DNA of 64,000 bases from Caprella mutica. Its lineage: Eukaryota; Arthropoda; Malacostraca; Amphipoda; Caprellidae. Position 1 is the stretch's first letter; every line of letters starts with the position of its first letter. The stretch is taken from NCBI GenBank assembly GCA_947561585.1, contig CANNZV010001120.1, positions 116,719 to 180,718 on the forward strand, written 5' to 3'. Under the pieces are notes generated by a model. It worked only from the letters and a program-made list of their open reading frames with translations. It was not told the origin of the DNA and searched no databases. The translations under genes were made by a program, and so were the position numbers. Below, in pieces: positions 13,246 to 24,347 of the stretch.

Positions 13246-13670
13246 ACTGAGAATTACTTATGACTTAAACGAAAGCCATTGGGCAAAGAAATCACTTCAT
13301 ACCATCTCGATAGAAATAAATAAAATATCCCTTAAATTTTTGTTAATTTAAATGATGAAAAATTAAGATGAAGGTTTTTCATTTCTTTCATGAAATTCAA
13401 GTACAAAAACACGCCAATTTAACATGGAAAAATTCAATTTACATATAAGAAGCAAGTTGACAATCATACCGAATTTTTTCACCTGGAAATTGAAATTAAA
13501 CAAAATAGGCATTTAGCTTTTTGTGTCTATAGGAAACCATCTAACTGAGGTAGGTACTTAGAGTACAAATCTTACCCCCATTCAACTTATAAAAGAAACG
13601 TCATTCTGTCATTCAAGACAAGAGATCAGAAAAATAATTTTGAAACATGAAAATAACTAAACAAGTAGAA

Positions 13671-14290
13671 TTTAATGGTTATTCAAAGAAATATATATAT
13701 CATACTTAAGTCAATTTGATCCCTAATGAAATTTCAGATAATTGAAACACGTATTTACACATATATATTAAAGGAGTATCTGAAAAAATAGGCAAATTAC
13801 AAAGAGATTGTTATATAAACCATCTAATACATCATCAAAGACACTATACCTACATTCTTATTTTCTATTTTCTTTTCATCTAAAATAGCTTTATTCTTAT
13901 TTTTTCTATTTTAAGAATATTTTTTCCATATTAGGAGTATTTTTTATTTCAATTATGCTCAAGACTATATTTTTATGAAAAAAGCATATTGTCACAACCC
14001 TAGTTATTAAAATAGCAATGGTCTTTAATTAAGTTAATACAGTAGACTCTGAAAAAAGGGGCAAGCAATATAATGGTCTTTAGGCCCAACTGTCCTGGGC
14101 CCAATTGTCGGTCCACGAAATAATATATGGAAATGTTGCTAAAGCAAACCATTAATATTAAAAATTAAATTCTATCGTTACAACCGCACAAAGTACATAT
14201 CTAAATTATTTTTAAAAAGATAAATTGTTAGCAATTCATCTTAAATAATTAGAAACCCTGGTTCCCATTTACTGAGGCAATTATGCTTTG
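13671..14290. other. AT-rich spacer with a lone hAT-like end
   Basis: No gene. At 13,984-14,008 the sequence GCATATTGTCACAACCCTAG matches the terminal repeat of the hAT-like elements at 36.5 and 39.4 kb, so a truncated copy probably ends here. Confidence 0.45.
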
Positions 14291-14299
14291 CTGATCATA

Positions 14300-15690
14300 T
14301 TTTTAAACGGGTCTAGGACAAAATCCCCCTCCGGACAAAACCCCCATTCGGAAAAAATCCCCCTCTGGACAAATACCCTCTCCGGACAAATACCCACTCC
14401 GGAAAAATCCCCTTGGGTCTTTATATCACTTAAAGATAATATCAAAATTTTAAAGTTAGGAATTGTCATATAGACCGTTTAATAATTTAATTTTGATAAT
14501 TTACAAATAAAGAATCACAGTTGTTTTTTTTGGTGTAAATTTTATTTAAAACTGTCTTATTGATTTTTCATGGTAACTATGATATATGTAGTAATAAAGT
14601 TAATTAATACATGCCCATGTCTAACATAAGGAAATAAAAATATAATTTGGCTGTGTGTAATATATAATTTGCCTTGTTTTACTACTATATCACAATAATT
14701 AAAGTGCCTATTGTACAGTTAAGTATTTACAACAAACTTTTCTCTAAATAATTATATCGTTAATACCTTCTAAACTAGTTGGGACAGTGCCGCAATTCAA
14801 AGTCAAATAATATAGTTGAGTATCTGGAGGTTCAGTATCTTCAGTTGAGTATCTGTTGTTAAATATCAAAACATTAAAGAATTCATGATAAAATATTTGA
14901 TACAGTCAAACGTAAAATACAGGAAAGGCTTTTAAAATCTTAATTAAGTTGCTTGCATGGGAATATTTTTCATATTGGGCTGTAACATTCTTTATTCGCT
15001 TTTTTCTGTGTGGTTGAGGCTCATGACTAGAACTATGTTGAGTCACCCAGCAGTCCTGTTATTTAATTTCTGTTTTAAGTAAGTTTTAAGTTTTAAGTAA
15101 CTTCCAAATATGTAGATGTGAATAACCACTCATACTCATTGAGGAAAACCGTCTGTGCAAACCTTCGACGATTAGTCGAGGAAGATGGTCATTAGTTCTA
15201 CAGTGGGTGTTCCACAAAGATACTTGGAATGTTGGAGGCCGACTTGTTTCACGATATTGCCTCCCAATATACATCCTCAAAATAATTCAATGTCTGAACT
15301 CCTCCTTCTGGCATTAGATCAGATAACGTGTAAAACACAGTTTCAATATCGCCAGGAGGAAAAAAAGATAATGCTGCTATCATGCACATCTTAACTGATA
15401 AGTCATGTGAATCTTAACTGATGAGTCAGCATCTTCTTGATACTTTGTTTGTAAACAACATGCTTTCTAAACTTATTAAAATCTATCTGTCTGCATCCAG
15501 AGGGGGATTTCGTCCGGATGGGGATTATGTCCGGAGGGGGCTTTTGTCCGGAGGGGGATTATGTCCGGTGGGGGCTTTCGTCCGGAGGGGGGTTGTTTAT
15601 GCGGAAGAGGATTATGTCCGGAGGGGGATTTTGTCCGGAGGGGGCTTTTATCCGGAGGGGGATTTTGTCCTGTTCCCTTTCAAACAGATG
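14300..15690. mobile_element. TIR element with 18-bp subterminal repeats
   Basis: Both ends carry arrays of an 18-bp unit in opposite orientation: GGACAAAATCCCCCTCC at 14,316-14,412 and TCCGGAGGGGGATTTTG at 15,500-15,670. The outermost bases are also inverted copies (AGGACAAAATCCCCCTCCGG). The interior of about 1.1 kb shows no convincing protein. Frames at 14,281-14,473 and 15,421-15,745 are repeat by-products. I infer a non-autonomous transposon with subterminal repeats. Confidence 0.65.
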
Positions 15691-15739
15691 TAGCATTTAC
15701 AGTTATGTTATTGTTCAAACTATGAAAAGCTACCCAAAT

Positions 15740-16690
15740 ACTTAATTGACTCCTAATCATCGTGCTTACTGTAACATTAGACATGACCTCTCAGTGGAAG
15801 AAGGATTGGTATTGTATAATAATCGCCTTGCTATACCTTCAGAATGCAGAAAAAGTGCTCTGATGAAACTTCATCTTGCACATCAAGGATTAGAACGTAC
15901 AAAGAGGAGAGCGCGACAAACTGTATATTGGCCTTATCTGAACAGTGACTTACCGAAAATGATATCTTCATGTTTACCTTGCCAAGAAAACAGAGCGACT
16001 CAGACAAAGGAGCCAATGATTATAGAATCAGCTCCATCGCGAATCTTTGAAGATGTCTGCAAAATTTTTCTCATACAGTACAGTGGTAAAGATTACCTGG
16101 TTTATATGTACAGATAGACTTTCAGGATGGCAAACTGTATTTAAATTCAACAAAGGACAAACAACGTCAAGGTCCCTGATAACAGCAGTCAGAAAGTGTT
16201 TTGTTGATCTAGGACTATCCGTACGATTCAGATGTGTCAATGGACCTCAGTTTTCATTCAAGAGATTTCAGGTTATTTCTTAAACGGTGGGGAGTAAACC
16301 TCGTGCAGTCAAGTCTATATTTCCTCCAGTCCAACGGTCATGCTGAGGCTTCAGTTAAGGCAATGAAAAATCTTATTAAGAAAACAACTGATGCAGGAAA
16401 TATAGACTCTGAAGAATATTTACAAGGACTAATGAAATGAAGAAACACCCCAAATGATACAGGCATTCTCTCAGATCACCGGTACCAGCACATCAGAAAT
16501 CTTTCCAAACCAAGTGGAAGGAAGAGAAGAGAAGATATGATTTGGATATAGACTAAACAGAAAATGAAGAAATATTTCGATAGGAGTTCTGTTAGTCACA
16601 AAAACTTGACAGTTGGAACGTGTTCCTAAAGGATCTAAGATCATTGAAGTGGGATTCAACTGGAACAGTTATTTGAATAGGACAACATAG
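15740..16690 (+). pseudogene. Decayed Gypsy-type retrotransposon integrase
   Basis: Plus-strand fragments resemble the integrase of Ty3/Gypsy retrotransposons. The first has the zinc-binding H2C2 arrangement (LHLAHQG ... YWPYL ... CLPCQ, about 15,860-15,990). After a frameshift near 16,110 the catalytic core continues with LSGWQTVF, VNGPQFSF (in place of the usual D-N/G-G-P-x-F) and SNGHAEASVKAMK with its core glutamate (about 16,330-16,365). A stop at 16,438 precedes further fragments. Frame changes and stops show it is inactive. No protease or reverse transcriptase is found upstream, because the 14.3-15.7 kb element abuts it. Confidence 0.85.
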
Positions 16691-16712
16691 GAAGTATTTA
16701 ACAGTCACGGAT

Positions 16713-17109
16713 CTTTTCTGTTTGCTGGGCGCACAGAAAATAAACGAAATAGAATAATAAATTATAATGGTATCATACTTACTGACTTTTAAAATGGATT
16801 TATTTAATTAGAAATAATACAGACTTGATATATTAAATAATGAATTAAATAAATAATATATCAATAATGTACTAAATAAATAATAATTTTTTGCACATTT
16901 TCCGCTTCGGTATAATGCCATATTTCTGTAGAAATGTAATTTATTTTTCATTCGAATCCAAGTTTTTCCAAATCCACTTCAGATTATAACCTTCGTCCAT
17001 CTTTGTCATCAAGGAGAGGTCATTAAAAATCGGAAGTCAGTAAGTATGATACCATTGTAATTTATTATTTTATTTCGATTATTTTCTGTGCGCCCAGCAA
17101 ACAGAAAAG
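16713..17109. mobile_element. MITE with TIRs of about 95 bp
   Basis: CTTTTCTGTTTGCTGGGCGC at the left is repeated inverted at the right end. The pairing extends through ACAGAAAATAA and a matching TGGTATCATACTTACTGACTT block. No coding interior. Target duplication not clear. Confidence 0.75.
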
Positions 17110-17394
17110 GTCCAAAGTCACCAGGAGGATCTACTTATTGGAGGAATAAGATACATTTATGTCCTATTGATTAACTTACTTAAAGAAAAGAAAGAAAGAA
17201 AGAAAGAAAAGGAGTTGTAATAATAAGTAAAATATAGTTAATCTGTTTAAATAAGTTGGTATCCAATGCACGTAATTTTGACCATTGTATGAGTATCGTC
17301 AAGATGCTATTAATTTTAGAATTTATTCTCCAGAAATGCTCCCTGGTTTTATTATCTTCACAGAATGCGGAAAAGTTATATTATAGACGGAATT

Positions 17395-17690
17395 TATTTA
17401 TTTATCATCTTGTTATTCGCATAACTTATAAAGTGTTCAACCAAATTGATTGAAATTTGGTGAAACGATTGGTCCTTGTACAGTGACCTGCTGGTAGAAT
17501 TTTGGGAGCAACCCGGTCAAAGGTCAAGGTAATGGCCATTTAAAACTCAAAAAGTATTGCACCATATAGTATGAAACTTGGTGGGATTATTGGTCAATAT
17601 AAAGGAACCATTTTGTTAGATGTTGGCAGCGATCGGGTCAAAGGTCAAAGATCAAGGTAAAGGCCATTTAAATATGAATTCTTGACCTAT
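17395..17690 (+). repeat. Dispersed repeat with GGTCAAAGGTCA units (copy 1)
   Basis: Starts with TTTATTTATCATCTTGTTAT and holds two units of about 115 bp: AAATTTGGTG, ACGATTGGTC, TTTTGGGAGC, GGTCAAAGGTCAAGGT, CATTTAAA. The same family is at 38,655-39,215 and, reversed, at 19,325-19,600. The repeated AGGTCA-type words are direct-repeat nuclear-receptor half-sites in form. Confidence 0.75.
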
Positions 17691-18640
17691 GCAAAGAGAA
17701 TAATTAGCAATGAATGGATTCATCATTGTCTTTTTTATTATGCCTATCTTCAGAAATCTATTACCAATCGATCTAATTATAACAATCGATCTAATTATAA
17801 CAATCGACCTAATTATAACAATCGACCTAATTGATTTACTGATTTATTGTTAATACGCAGAAGCATTTTAATCTTTAACAAGATTATAAACTTTATAATC
17901 ATGTACTACTCTTCAATAGCTAATCAAGGAAGAGATGTTAGGAAATTCCAACTCATATTTATGGTTATGTTATTCAGTCCCAAACTCATGTGAGAACACT
18001 CACATCGACTCATATTTATGACTATGTTATTCAGACCTAAACTCATGTAAACTCATGCAAGAACACGAATTCAATTATATTATTAACTTTGATGTCGCCG
18101 TTCTTAACTCTTTGATAAAGCCGAACTTACCACCCAAGACCTGGGAAAACTCTGGGCGCATTTGGCCTTCAACCTCCCTATAAAACCCAATTGAGAATCA
18201 TTTCAGTTGTTCAGTTCAAACCCTTTTTCGTCACTCATAGTCGTGTTCGCCGGTACACCGTGTGTCTAACATAAAGTGTTCGAGCTCTATCGATCTAGAA
18301 CTCTTGATCAGTTAACTCTTGAGTAACATTCCATAATAGTGACTGAGTGAATTAAGTGCCGATAGACTTATTATAATCAAGCTTACTAACACTATTCAAT
18401 AATGAAATAAAACACAAGTTATCGAACCAATTGATTTATTAAATAGATTGTGTTACCGTGACTTTCATTTACCCCACTTAATTATAATTATTGAATTATA
18501 AAGGCAATTGTTATTTATTTTGATCAACTTGAACTTACGAAGACTAAGAACCTGCAAATTAACTAAGAAGTCTTTTTCGTCTTTGAGGAAAATAAAACAA
18601 AGACTAGATAGAGAAATAAGAAAGTTTATAAAATCCAACA
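17690..18640 (+). other. Possible solo or 3' LTR, low confidence
   Basis: A stretch opening with TGTTAGGAAATTCC (17,936) contains a duplicated block of about 65 bp (ACTCATATTTATG..TTATTCAG, 17,950-18,060). A core-promoter-like CTATAAAACCC lies at 18,178, TTTCAGTTGTTCAGTTC about 22 bases downstream, and AATAAA-like GAAATAAAACAC near 18,405. TATA, initiator and poly(A) signal in this order are typical of retrotransposon LTRs, and a Gypsy-type integrase remnant lies upstream on the same strand. No matching second LTR or target duplication was found. A 19-bp repeat CAATCGA(T/C)CTAATTATAA occurs near 17,763-17,835. Confidence 0.3.
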
Positions 18641-19320
18641 ATTATAAGCTTTTGCACTTGTGATGGGGGAACATTTTAGATAGCGTAATCAGTCGTATTA
18701 ACTCAAACAGAATTAATACGAAGTGACACTTTACATTTATGATCTTTAGGATATTCCACTACAGCATCTACAACCTCAATCTAAATATGCGTTAATTTAT
18801 ACCAACTATGTGATATCCCTTGTATTGAGGATGCTCACTACAAACATGGAGTGAGAAGAAGGTTGTACCTGGATGGTTAGAAACTGGGCTGTGCACATGG
18901 AGATGACAGACACTACTGAGATTGCATCATGGATGAATATTTCGTTTCGGACCTAAATATATACTACGTTAGTATGAAGAACCTTTTTGTGTTAATTTTC
19001 GGTTATCCATAGCAGTATTCAGAGAACTCAAATCAAACAATAATGTTATTACACGGATTTGCGGTCAATAGAAAAGAATTATCATCATGTTTTTATTTTA
19101 ATTTTACAGTGATGCAGATATTCACTGTTTTTTAGAGAAACTATGGGATATATAAGAGACCGATATTTATAAGTTCTTTCAATGTGAGAATTAATTAAAT
19201 AGAGCTTATAGGGATACATGCATTGGTTGGATCCAAACTGTCTATCAACAGGTTCGTTGTTATACCGGTTGATGTGGAATTAGTTCAATTTCAATGTGGT
19301 TAATGTGATGTTCTTATTTA
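18641..19320. other. No gene seen
   Basis: AT-rich sequence without supportable coding potential. It may hold very decayed upstream parts of the mariner remnant at 19.8 kb. Confidence 0.4.
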
Positions 19321-19324
19321 GTTA

Positions 19325-19600
19325 ACTATATTACGTGCACTCGGTAGAGCGCATACCTTCGCCGCCGCTTATCAGTTTGCTACCAAATTCTATAAACTGG
19401 TCAATGGATAATGACCAATCGTCACACCAAGTTTCATGCAATATGGTTTAATACTTTTTGAGTTATTGAGTTGTAAATGACCTCGACCTTTGACCGAATC
19501 GCTCCCAAAATTCTACCGGATGGTTATTGGACATTGTCCAATCGTCCCATCAAGTTCTAGACAATTGAATTTGGTTGAATACTTTTTGAGTTATAATATT
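19325..19600 (-). repeat. Dispersed repeat with GGTCAAAGGTCA units (copy 2)
   Basis: Reverse-orientation member of the family at 17.4 and 38.7 kb. It begins with GTGCACTCGGTAGAGCGCAT, which is also found complemented at about 39,180-39,205. CTCGGTAGAGCGC looks like a tRNA D-arm, raising the possibility of a SINE-type origin. Internal words include TGACCTCGACCTTTGACC. Confidence 0.65.
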
Positions 19601-19769
19601 ATGTTCAAATCATAGAATGGATTCGCTGTCTGATAAAGAATATTGATAAACAGATTAAGAATTCTCTTTTATGCAAGATGGAGCCTCAGTTGGGGGTTAA
19701 AAACTGTCAGTTAGTGGCAGATTAAAAATAAACAGGTATACATTGGTAGAAGTTCATACGCCAACTTGA

Positions 19770-19975
19770 GCATTAAATGACAACCAAGATCACCTGATAT
19801 TGCACCTGATGATTTCTTCCTATGGGGATTCATCAATGGTAAAGTTTATCACTATTAACCCATAGATACTAATTAATTGATGAAGAGAGTCCTTCAATCA
19901 TTCACAGAATTGTTGCAAAACAATATTGTTTCACGCCAGACCTATATAAATTCAGTCATCTAAAACAGTGGTCGA
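19770..19975 (+). pseudogene. Mariner-type transposase C-terminal remnant
   Basis: Around 19,787-19,850 a plus-strand frame reads PRSPDIAPDDFFLWGFI. This matches the conserved block around the third catalytic acid of mariner/Tc1-family transposases (SPDL.P.DFFLWG), continuing with GKVY. Stops follow at once, and no N-terminal part is intact upstream, where the 19.3-19.6 kb repeat has inserted. A fossil fragment. Confidence 0.6.
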
Positions 19976-20042
19976 TAAAATTAGATATGATAAACTATAG
20001 ATAACTACAGAATAGTAATCTATGGATAAACTTAGATTAACA

Positions 20043-20433
20043 CCCAATTGATAATAGGAGCCAGGGAGCAGCACGAGCGCAGCGTCGGAGCCAAACTAAC
20101 CCCTTTGGGGGCTAATTCTACTCCGGCGTAACTACAGAGAACTACTCTGGACACCTGCTCCTAATTGCCTAGTGCGCTGTCTTACTGCGGATGCGATTCC
20201 CTTAGCAAAAACTGTTATAAAAGTAATATAATATTACAGTCGTGGCTACGGGCCGCGCATCCGCAGTTAGGCAGCGCGCTAGGCAAATAGGAGCAGATGC
20301 CCAGAGTAGTTCTGCGCAGTTACGCCGAAGTAGAATTAGCCCCCAAAGTGGTCTGTTTGGCTCCCTGGCCGCCATGATGACCACTCCGATCGGCTTAACC
20401 GCTGCCTCGTACCTGCTCCTGTTTTCAATTGGG
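20043..20433. mobile_element. GC-rich foldback MITE
   Basis: CCCAATTGA...AGGAGC at the left and its complement at the right (GCTCCTGTTTTCAATTGGG) bound two arms of about 165-190 bp that are inverted copies (GGGGGCTAATTCTACT, TGCGGATGCG on both). Arms are much richer in GC than the surroundings. Frames on both strands (20,202-20,460) exist only because the arms are GC-rich. Probably a non-autonomous DNA transposon. Confidence 0.75.
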
Positions 20434-20969
20434 CATATAAACATATGTAATAAAATCTGAAGTCTATAAATTGATTAAAACTAATTGAATTTAAATCGAA
20501 TCTATATCAAGGATATGTTTGAGGTTTAAAAAGTGGAACATTACAATAATACACCAGACATTATCCTAAGCGCATTATCGCATGTCCATACTTCACTGCA
20601 ATTTTATACACAAAAACTTTTATTGCAACCTAAGTTGTATTTAATTACATTGACCTCACAGTATATTTTAATTGAGCTGATGAAGAACTTTTAGTTAGTT
20701 TGAGCAATGCAGCTGACTTTATTAAAGTGTCATTAGCGATATAGAAGCCTTAGCAAAAACCTCTGATGTACTTACTCATCGTGTGACCACAGTAGGCAGT
20801 GGGTGCAAGTAAGATAATACTAATTTTAGAAAGTATCTAAAAATTTACTAATTAGTTATCAAATATAATAGGAAAGAAGATCTCGTTATGAGAAAAGGTA
20901 GTTCAAAATATATATTCCAGGAGCTGATTATCACTTACAGAGGTAAAACATGGAGAAAAAGTGTTCTAG

Positions 20970-21075
20970 GAAAATTCCACTGAGGAAAGTTCCACTGCGG
21001 AAGATTCCACTGGGAAAATTCCACTGAGGAAAATTCCACTGAGGAAAATTCCAGTGGGGAAAACTCTACTGCATA
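20970..21075. repeat. 18-bp tandem repeat
   Basis: About six copies of TTCCACTGAGGAAAATTC-like units, each with the short inverted pair TTCC...GGAA. The minus-strand frame through it (VFPTGIFLSGIFLSG) is repeat-derived. Confidence 0.85.
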
Positions 21076-21682
21076 AAGTATTGAAATTCAATGTTGAGAT
21101 TATCAAAAATTGAAATATTCTAGCATTAAATATATTGTTAGACTTTACAACATTATTGTACAAATGACAACATCTCGGGAATCACCAGTTCCTCTTTCAA
21201 ACTAATTGGTTTTTTTTCGTTTTTTTACGTTCATAGGTACGCGCAAATAAAACTGTATCCGTGATCATTTTTCACAGTTTACTAATTTCATATTTCCAAT
21301 AATAAATGTTGTTAATTTAGTAATCATAATGTTTGTAGATATTTTAAAATTAGTCTGGGTACACGATGACAAATTTGAAAGATTTAAAAATAACAGGAAA
21401 TTAGAAAACTGTCATTTCAGAAATTAGCGGCGATGGATAGAACATAACCATTTTACTTGAACTCATGGGGATTGTGAAATTGGCCCATATATTGAACCAA
21501 CACATATTGAACAGAGTAACAGATGAAAGAACAGCTTTTGTTTACCAAATATCTTTTTGATATTTTTCTAATAAGCAAAGTTGCAACTCGACGAACGCGA
21601 TTGATGGATAAACGAAGATGTGCGGACTAACCATGTCAAACAAAGCTTTATAAATCGAGAGAGGGACTAATTGAGATGATGA

Positions 21683-21690
21683 TATATAAA
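21683..21690 (+). promoter_or_regulatory. TATA box of the F5/8C gene
   Basis: TATATAAA lies 77 bases upstream of the start codon of the secreted F5/8C protein gene at 21,767. An initiator-like TTCATTG follows about 30 bases downstream, so transcription would start near 21,718. Confidence 0.55.
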
Positions 21691-21766
21691 AAATAATCTA
21701 CATGAATTATAGATCTATTCATTGCGAAGTTTCTATCTCTGTCAACAGATAAGACCTCCTCCAAAA

Positions 21767-24347
21767 ATGCTGAAACTACTCATCACCGTAGCTTGTGTTT
21801 CAAACCTGGTAGCGAGTCACTGGATTTGTGAGATGTTCGAAGATCCTTGTGATGACGTCATGAAATTCAAAGCTTTCATATTACCAGAGTTCGAACCTAT
21901 TTTCGTTTCAAAAGGTGCTGTTTGGAAATATGAAACGTTGGTAACGTGCACAGCTGAATGCCTCGCGTCAAACTGTGTTGCTTTTCTGTTTTTTGAAGGT
22001 AATAATGTTAGACTACGCTAATAATTAATTATTCTCCTGAAATTATTTTTGTATTAGATCCATTCTCATATTTAAATAATTATGATTCAGAATCAATATT
22101 ATTTTATATCTCCATTGGAAAAATTATTACAATTTCATTATAATAAAGAATAGTCCAACCAAATCTGTCACTCCACAATCTCTAATTAATGCTAATAAAT
22201 TATCTTCACTGAATAAATAAAGTTTTTCAGATTTGACGTGTATGACAGCCATTCCCGTAACCGCACACACTGATCCAAGGATTTACTTCAATTCGTTCCA
22301 TCGAATTGTCTCTCTCACGAATGTTGCTCTGGAAAAACCTACTTCAGCATCTACTATTTATTCTTCTGCTTACAAGTATTTTAATAATAAAGATAATATA
22401 ATTCGAATGTATCATTGTACTTATATGCATGTAGTGATAAAGGTAGTATAATTACTATAAAGGGCAGTACATAGGTAGGGTTTTTTTAAGTCTTTCCACC
22501 AGACTTTTTGCTAAGCTCCTCCTACTTTTTCCACGATGATATAAGAAAAAACTGTAAAATTGTTATTTATTTCAGTTGGTATCCATGATACCTGCAGGTA
22601 TCATATTGTGAAGGTATATATTGTGGAAAAAGTAGGAGGAGCTTAGCAAAAAGTCTGATGGAAAGACTAAAATAACCGTACGTGTGTGCGGCCCTTTATG
22701 ATTAATAAAATTCAAATCTCCACAGCTCAAATTACGCCGTTGATGGAATTAGCAACGATGATGAAAGTATGTTTGTAACTTTAGTTGATGCAGATCCCTC
22801 ACCGTGGTTACAAATTGACTTGGAAACCGCCTTCAATATCAAAATGATCAGCATTCTGCCCAGACAAAACCTTTTGAAAGAATTTGAGACTTGCAAGGTA
22901 CGTCAAAATATTAAATATAATAATTGATATTAGTTTTTGCATTGCTTCAAGTTATCTTTGTAATTCACGCATAACGAATCTGTAACACTAAGGACCATGC
23001 TATATACTGGCAGTTCCACCGCCGCGGTGCCACTGCCCAGCTACCGCTTCTTAAAATTCAAAGTAGCTATACTATGCAATGAGAACGCGGTGTCTCCGCC
23101 GCGTTTTCACCGCTTGCGAAGCTAATTTTAAGCTTTTATAAAAAGCTAACTTTTAGCTTTTATAAAAAGCTAACTTTTAGCTTTTATAAAAAGATAACTT
23201 TTAGCTTTTATAATGCTATCATTTTATAAAAAGCTAACTTTTAGCTTTTATAATGCTATCATTTTATAAAAAGCTAACTTTTAGCTTTTATAATGCTATC
23301 ATTTTATAAAAAGCTAACTTTTAGAGCAGCGGAATGTTTGGTTTTTGGCGTGAACTATGATCAACAAAAAAAGACGAACATGTTCACATTATAGAAAAAT
23401 GAATTAGGTATATGAATATATTGAAACACTGAAGGAATGTGAATATTTACCATTACAAAAATATTATTTTCGCATTAGGAGAAATCTTAAAATTTACCTA
23501 ATAATAACATCAGAAAATGTTATTATATGTAGAATAATGATTGTTACAACGTTAATGTACCAACAGTCGCTATATATTAAAAACTGGTGGTTTTAAATAA
23601 CTGGTTTTCAATAGATATTAAATGTTGATTCAATACAACTTTTATAAATAAATGAATTTCCTTTGTATGTAATTTTGAGATTTCTGGTAATTTTTTCTAA
23701 ATTTCTATATTTTATAAAAAAAATAGTGTTCTAAAAATATTGTGTATATTTTTTTGAATTCTTGAGTCTGATTGATATTTTTGATATAAGCTGAATTGGG
23801 ATATCTTCTACTTTAAACTGGTCTGTGTATGTGCTTATACTTTGACTGCCGCGGTGAAACTGCCCAGTATTCTTTGCAAGCGTTGCTACCGCGGCGGTGG
23901 TAACGCGTCCAGAAGCGGTGCCACCGCCTACCGTCGTAGCAACGCAGACTGCCAAAGCGATAGCACTGCCTGTATAGTATGCAACTTTGCTTTTCCATTA
24001 ATTTAACCGTGATTAATTGAAGATGCGTATAAACAGGGCAGTGGCACCGCGGCGGTGGAACTGTCAGTACAATATGGGCTTAAACTTCTATACATGTATA
24101 ACCAATAATATCTAACAAATCCAATATATAACGAATGTATAACGTTGTATCTTAGGTGTCACTTGGAAACTCGCTAGATCGAACTACGTACACTATTGTT
24201 GCAGACATTGCAATCAGGGCACCGGAAAAGGGACTTTGGTACGTGATAGTACCACGGTGGAACAGTTCTTACCGCTATTGCTTGATTGAAAGATACACAC
24301 CAACTGGAGCTCTAGGCATCCAAGAGGTTGAAATTTACACTCTTTGA
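21767..24347 (+). CDS. Secreted PAN-like/F5/8 type C (fucolectin-like) protein
   Basis: Four exons: 21,767-21,998, 22,231-22,375, 22,726-22,897 and 24,156-24,347, giving 246 residues. All introns are GT-AG and all phases fit. The start is the ATG in CCAAAAATGC, followed by a signal peptide (about residues 1-17). Residues 18-90 hold paired cysteines (C21, C28, TCTAEC, NC, TC81M) arranged like a degenerate PAN/apple module. Residues 108-245 form an F5/8 type C or fucolectin-like domain: opening NVALEKPTS, then YAVDGI, PWLQIDL, ISILPR and the closing IQEVEIY. The third exon carries the ligand-loop part of the fold. This suggests an extracellular sugar-binding lectin, possibly with a role in immunity or adhesion, which is inferred from fold only. 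Introns 2 and 3 are filled by MITE-like insertions. Exon 2 ends at a weak AA/GTATTT donor, chosen because it alone keeps the domain in frame. Confidence 0.8.
22455..22700. mobile_element. MITE in intron 2 of the F5/8C gene
   Basis: ATAAAGGGC at the left and GCCCTTTAT at the right bound inverted arms that include AGTCTTTCCACCAGACTTTT and AGCTCCTCCTACTTTTTCCAC. The loop contains the palindrome GGTATCCATGATACC. Confidence 0.8.
22985..24090. mobile_element. TIR transposon in intron 3 of the F5/8C gene
   Basis: The left end has CAGTTCCACCGCCGCGGTGC (23,010-23,030) and the right end its complement (24,043-24,072). Outer bases also pair (CCATGCTATATACTGGCAG with CTGTCAGTACAATATGG). The interior repeats a GCCGCGGTG motif near 23,850-23,935, and has an AGCTAACTTTTAGCTTTTAT array at 23,125-23,325. 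No transposase was recognised. A short relative lies at 50,868-51,067. Confidence 0.75.
23125..23325. repeat. AAAAGCTAACTTTTAGCTTT tandem array
   Basis: Three copies of a 24-bp unit are followed by three or four copies of a longer unit of about 46 bp that adds ATAATGCTATCATTTTAT. Each unit is self-complementary (AAAAGCTAA / TTAGCTTTT). Confidence 0.9.

Larger units (their letters stand above)
10128..13670 (+). mobile_element. Array-bearing repeat element, expanded copy
   Basis: The whole segment (71-bp array, unique spacer 12,206-12,532, GGTGTGGAGGAT array, unique spacer 13,246-13,670) is matched in the same order, inverted, at 33,635-34,651. The unique spacers align closely by eye over about 750 bp. 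The array lengths differ greatly: about 2.8 kb here against about 0.24 kb there. I infer two copies of one dispersed element whose internal arrays expand and contract independently. No transposase is seen. Tandem-array cores are known in non-autonomous Helitron-like elements, which is one possible affiliation. Confidence 0.7.

Noticed and set aside
15421..15745. Two overlapping frames with GGGFCPEGD-like repeats
   Set aside because: Translation of the 18-bp TCCGGAGGGGGATTTTG array; two frames are open equally.
19325..19350. tRNA gene suggested by CTCGGTAGAGCGC
   Set aside because: Only a D-arm-like piece is present; no B box, anticodon or acceptor stem could be folded.
20202..20460. Alanine/arginine-rich frames on both strands
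   Set aside because: Both lie in the GC-rich arms of a foldback MITE, where stops are rare.
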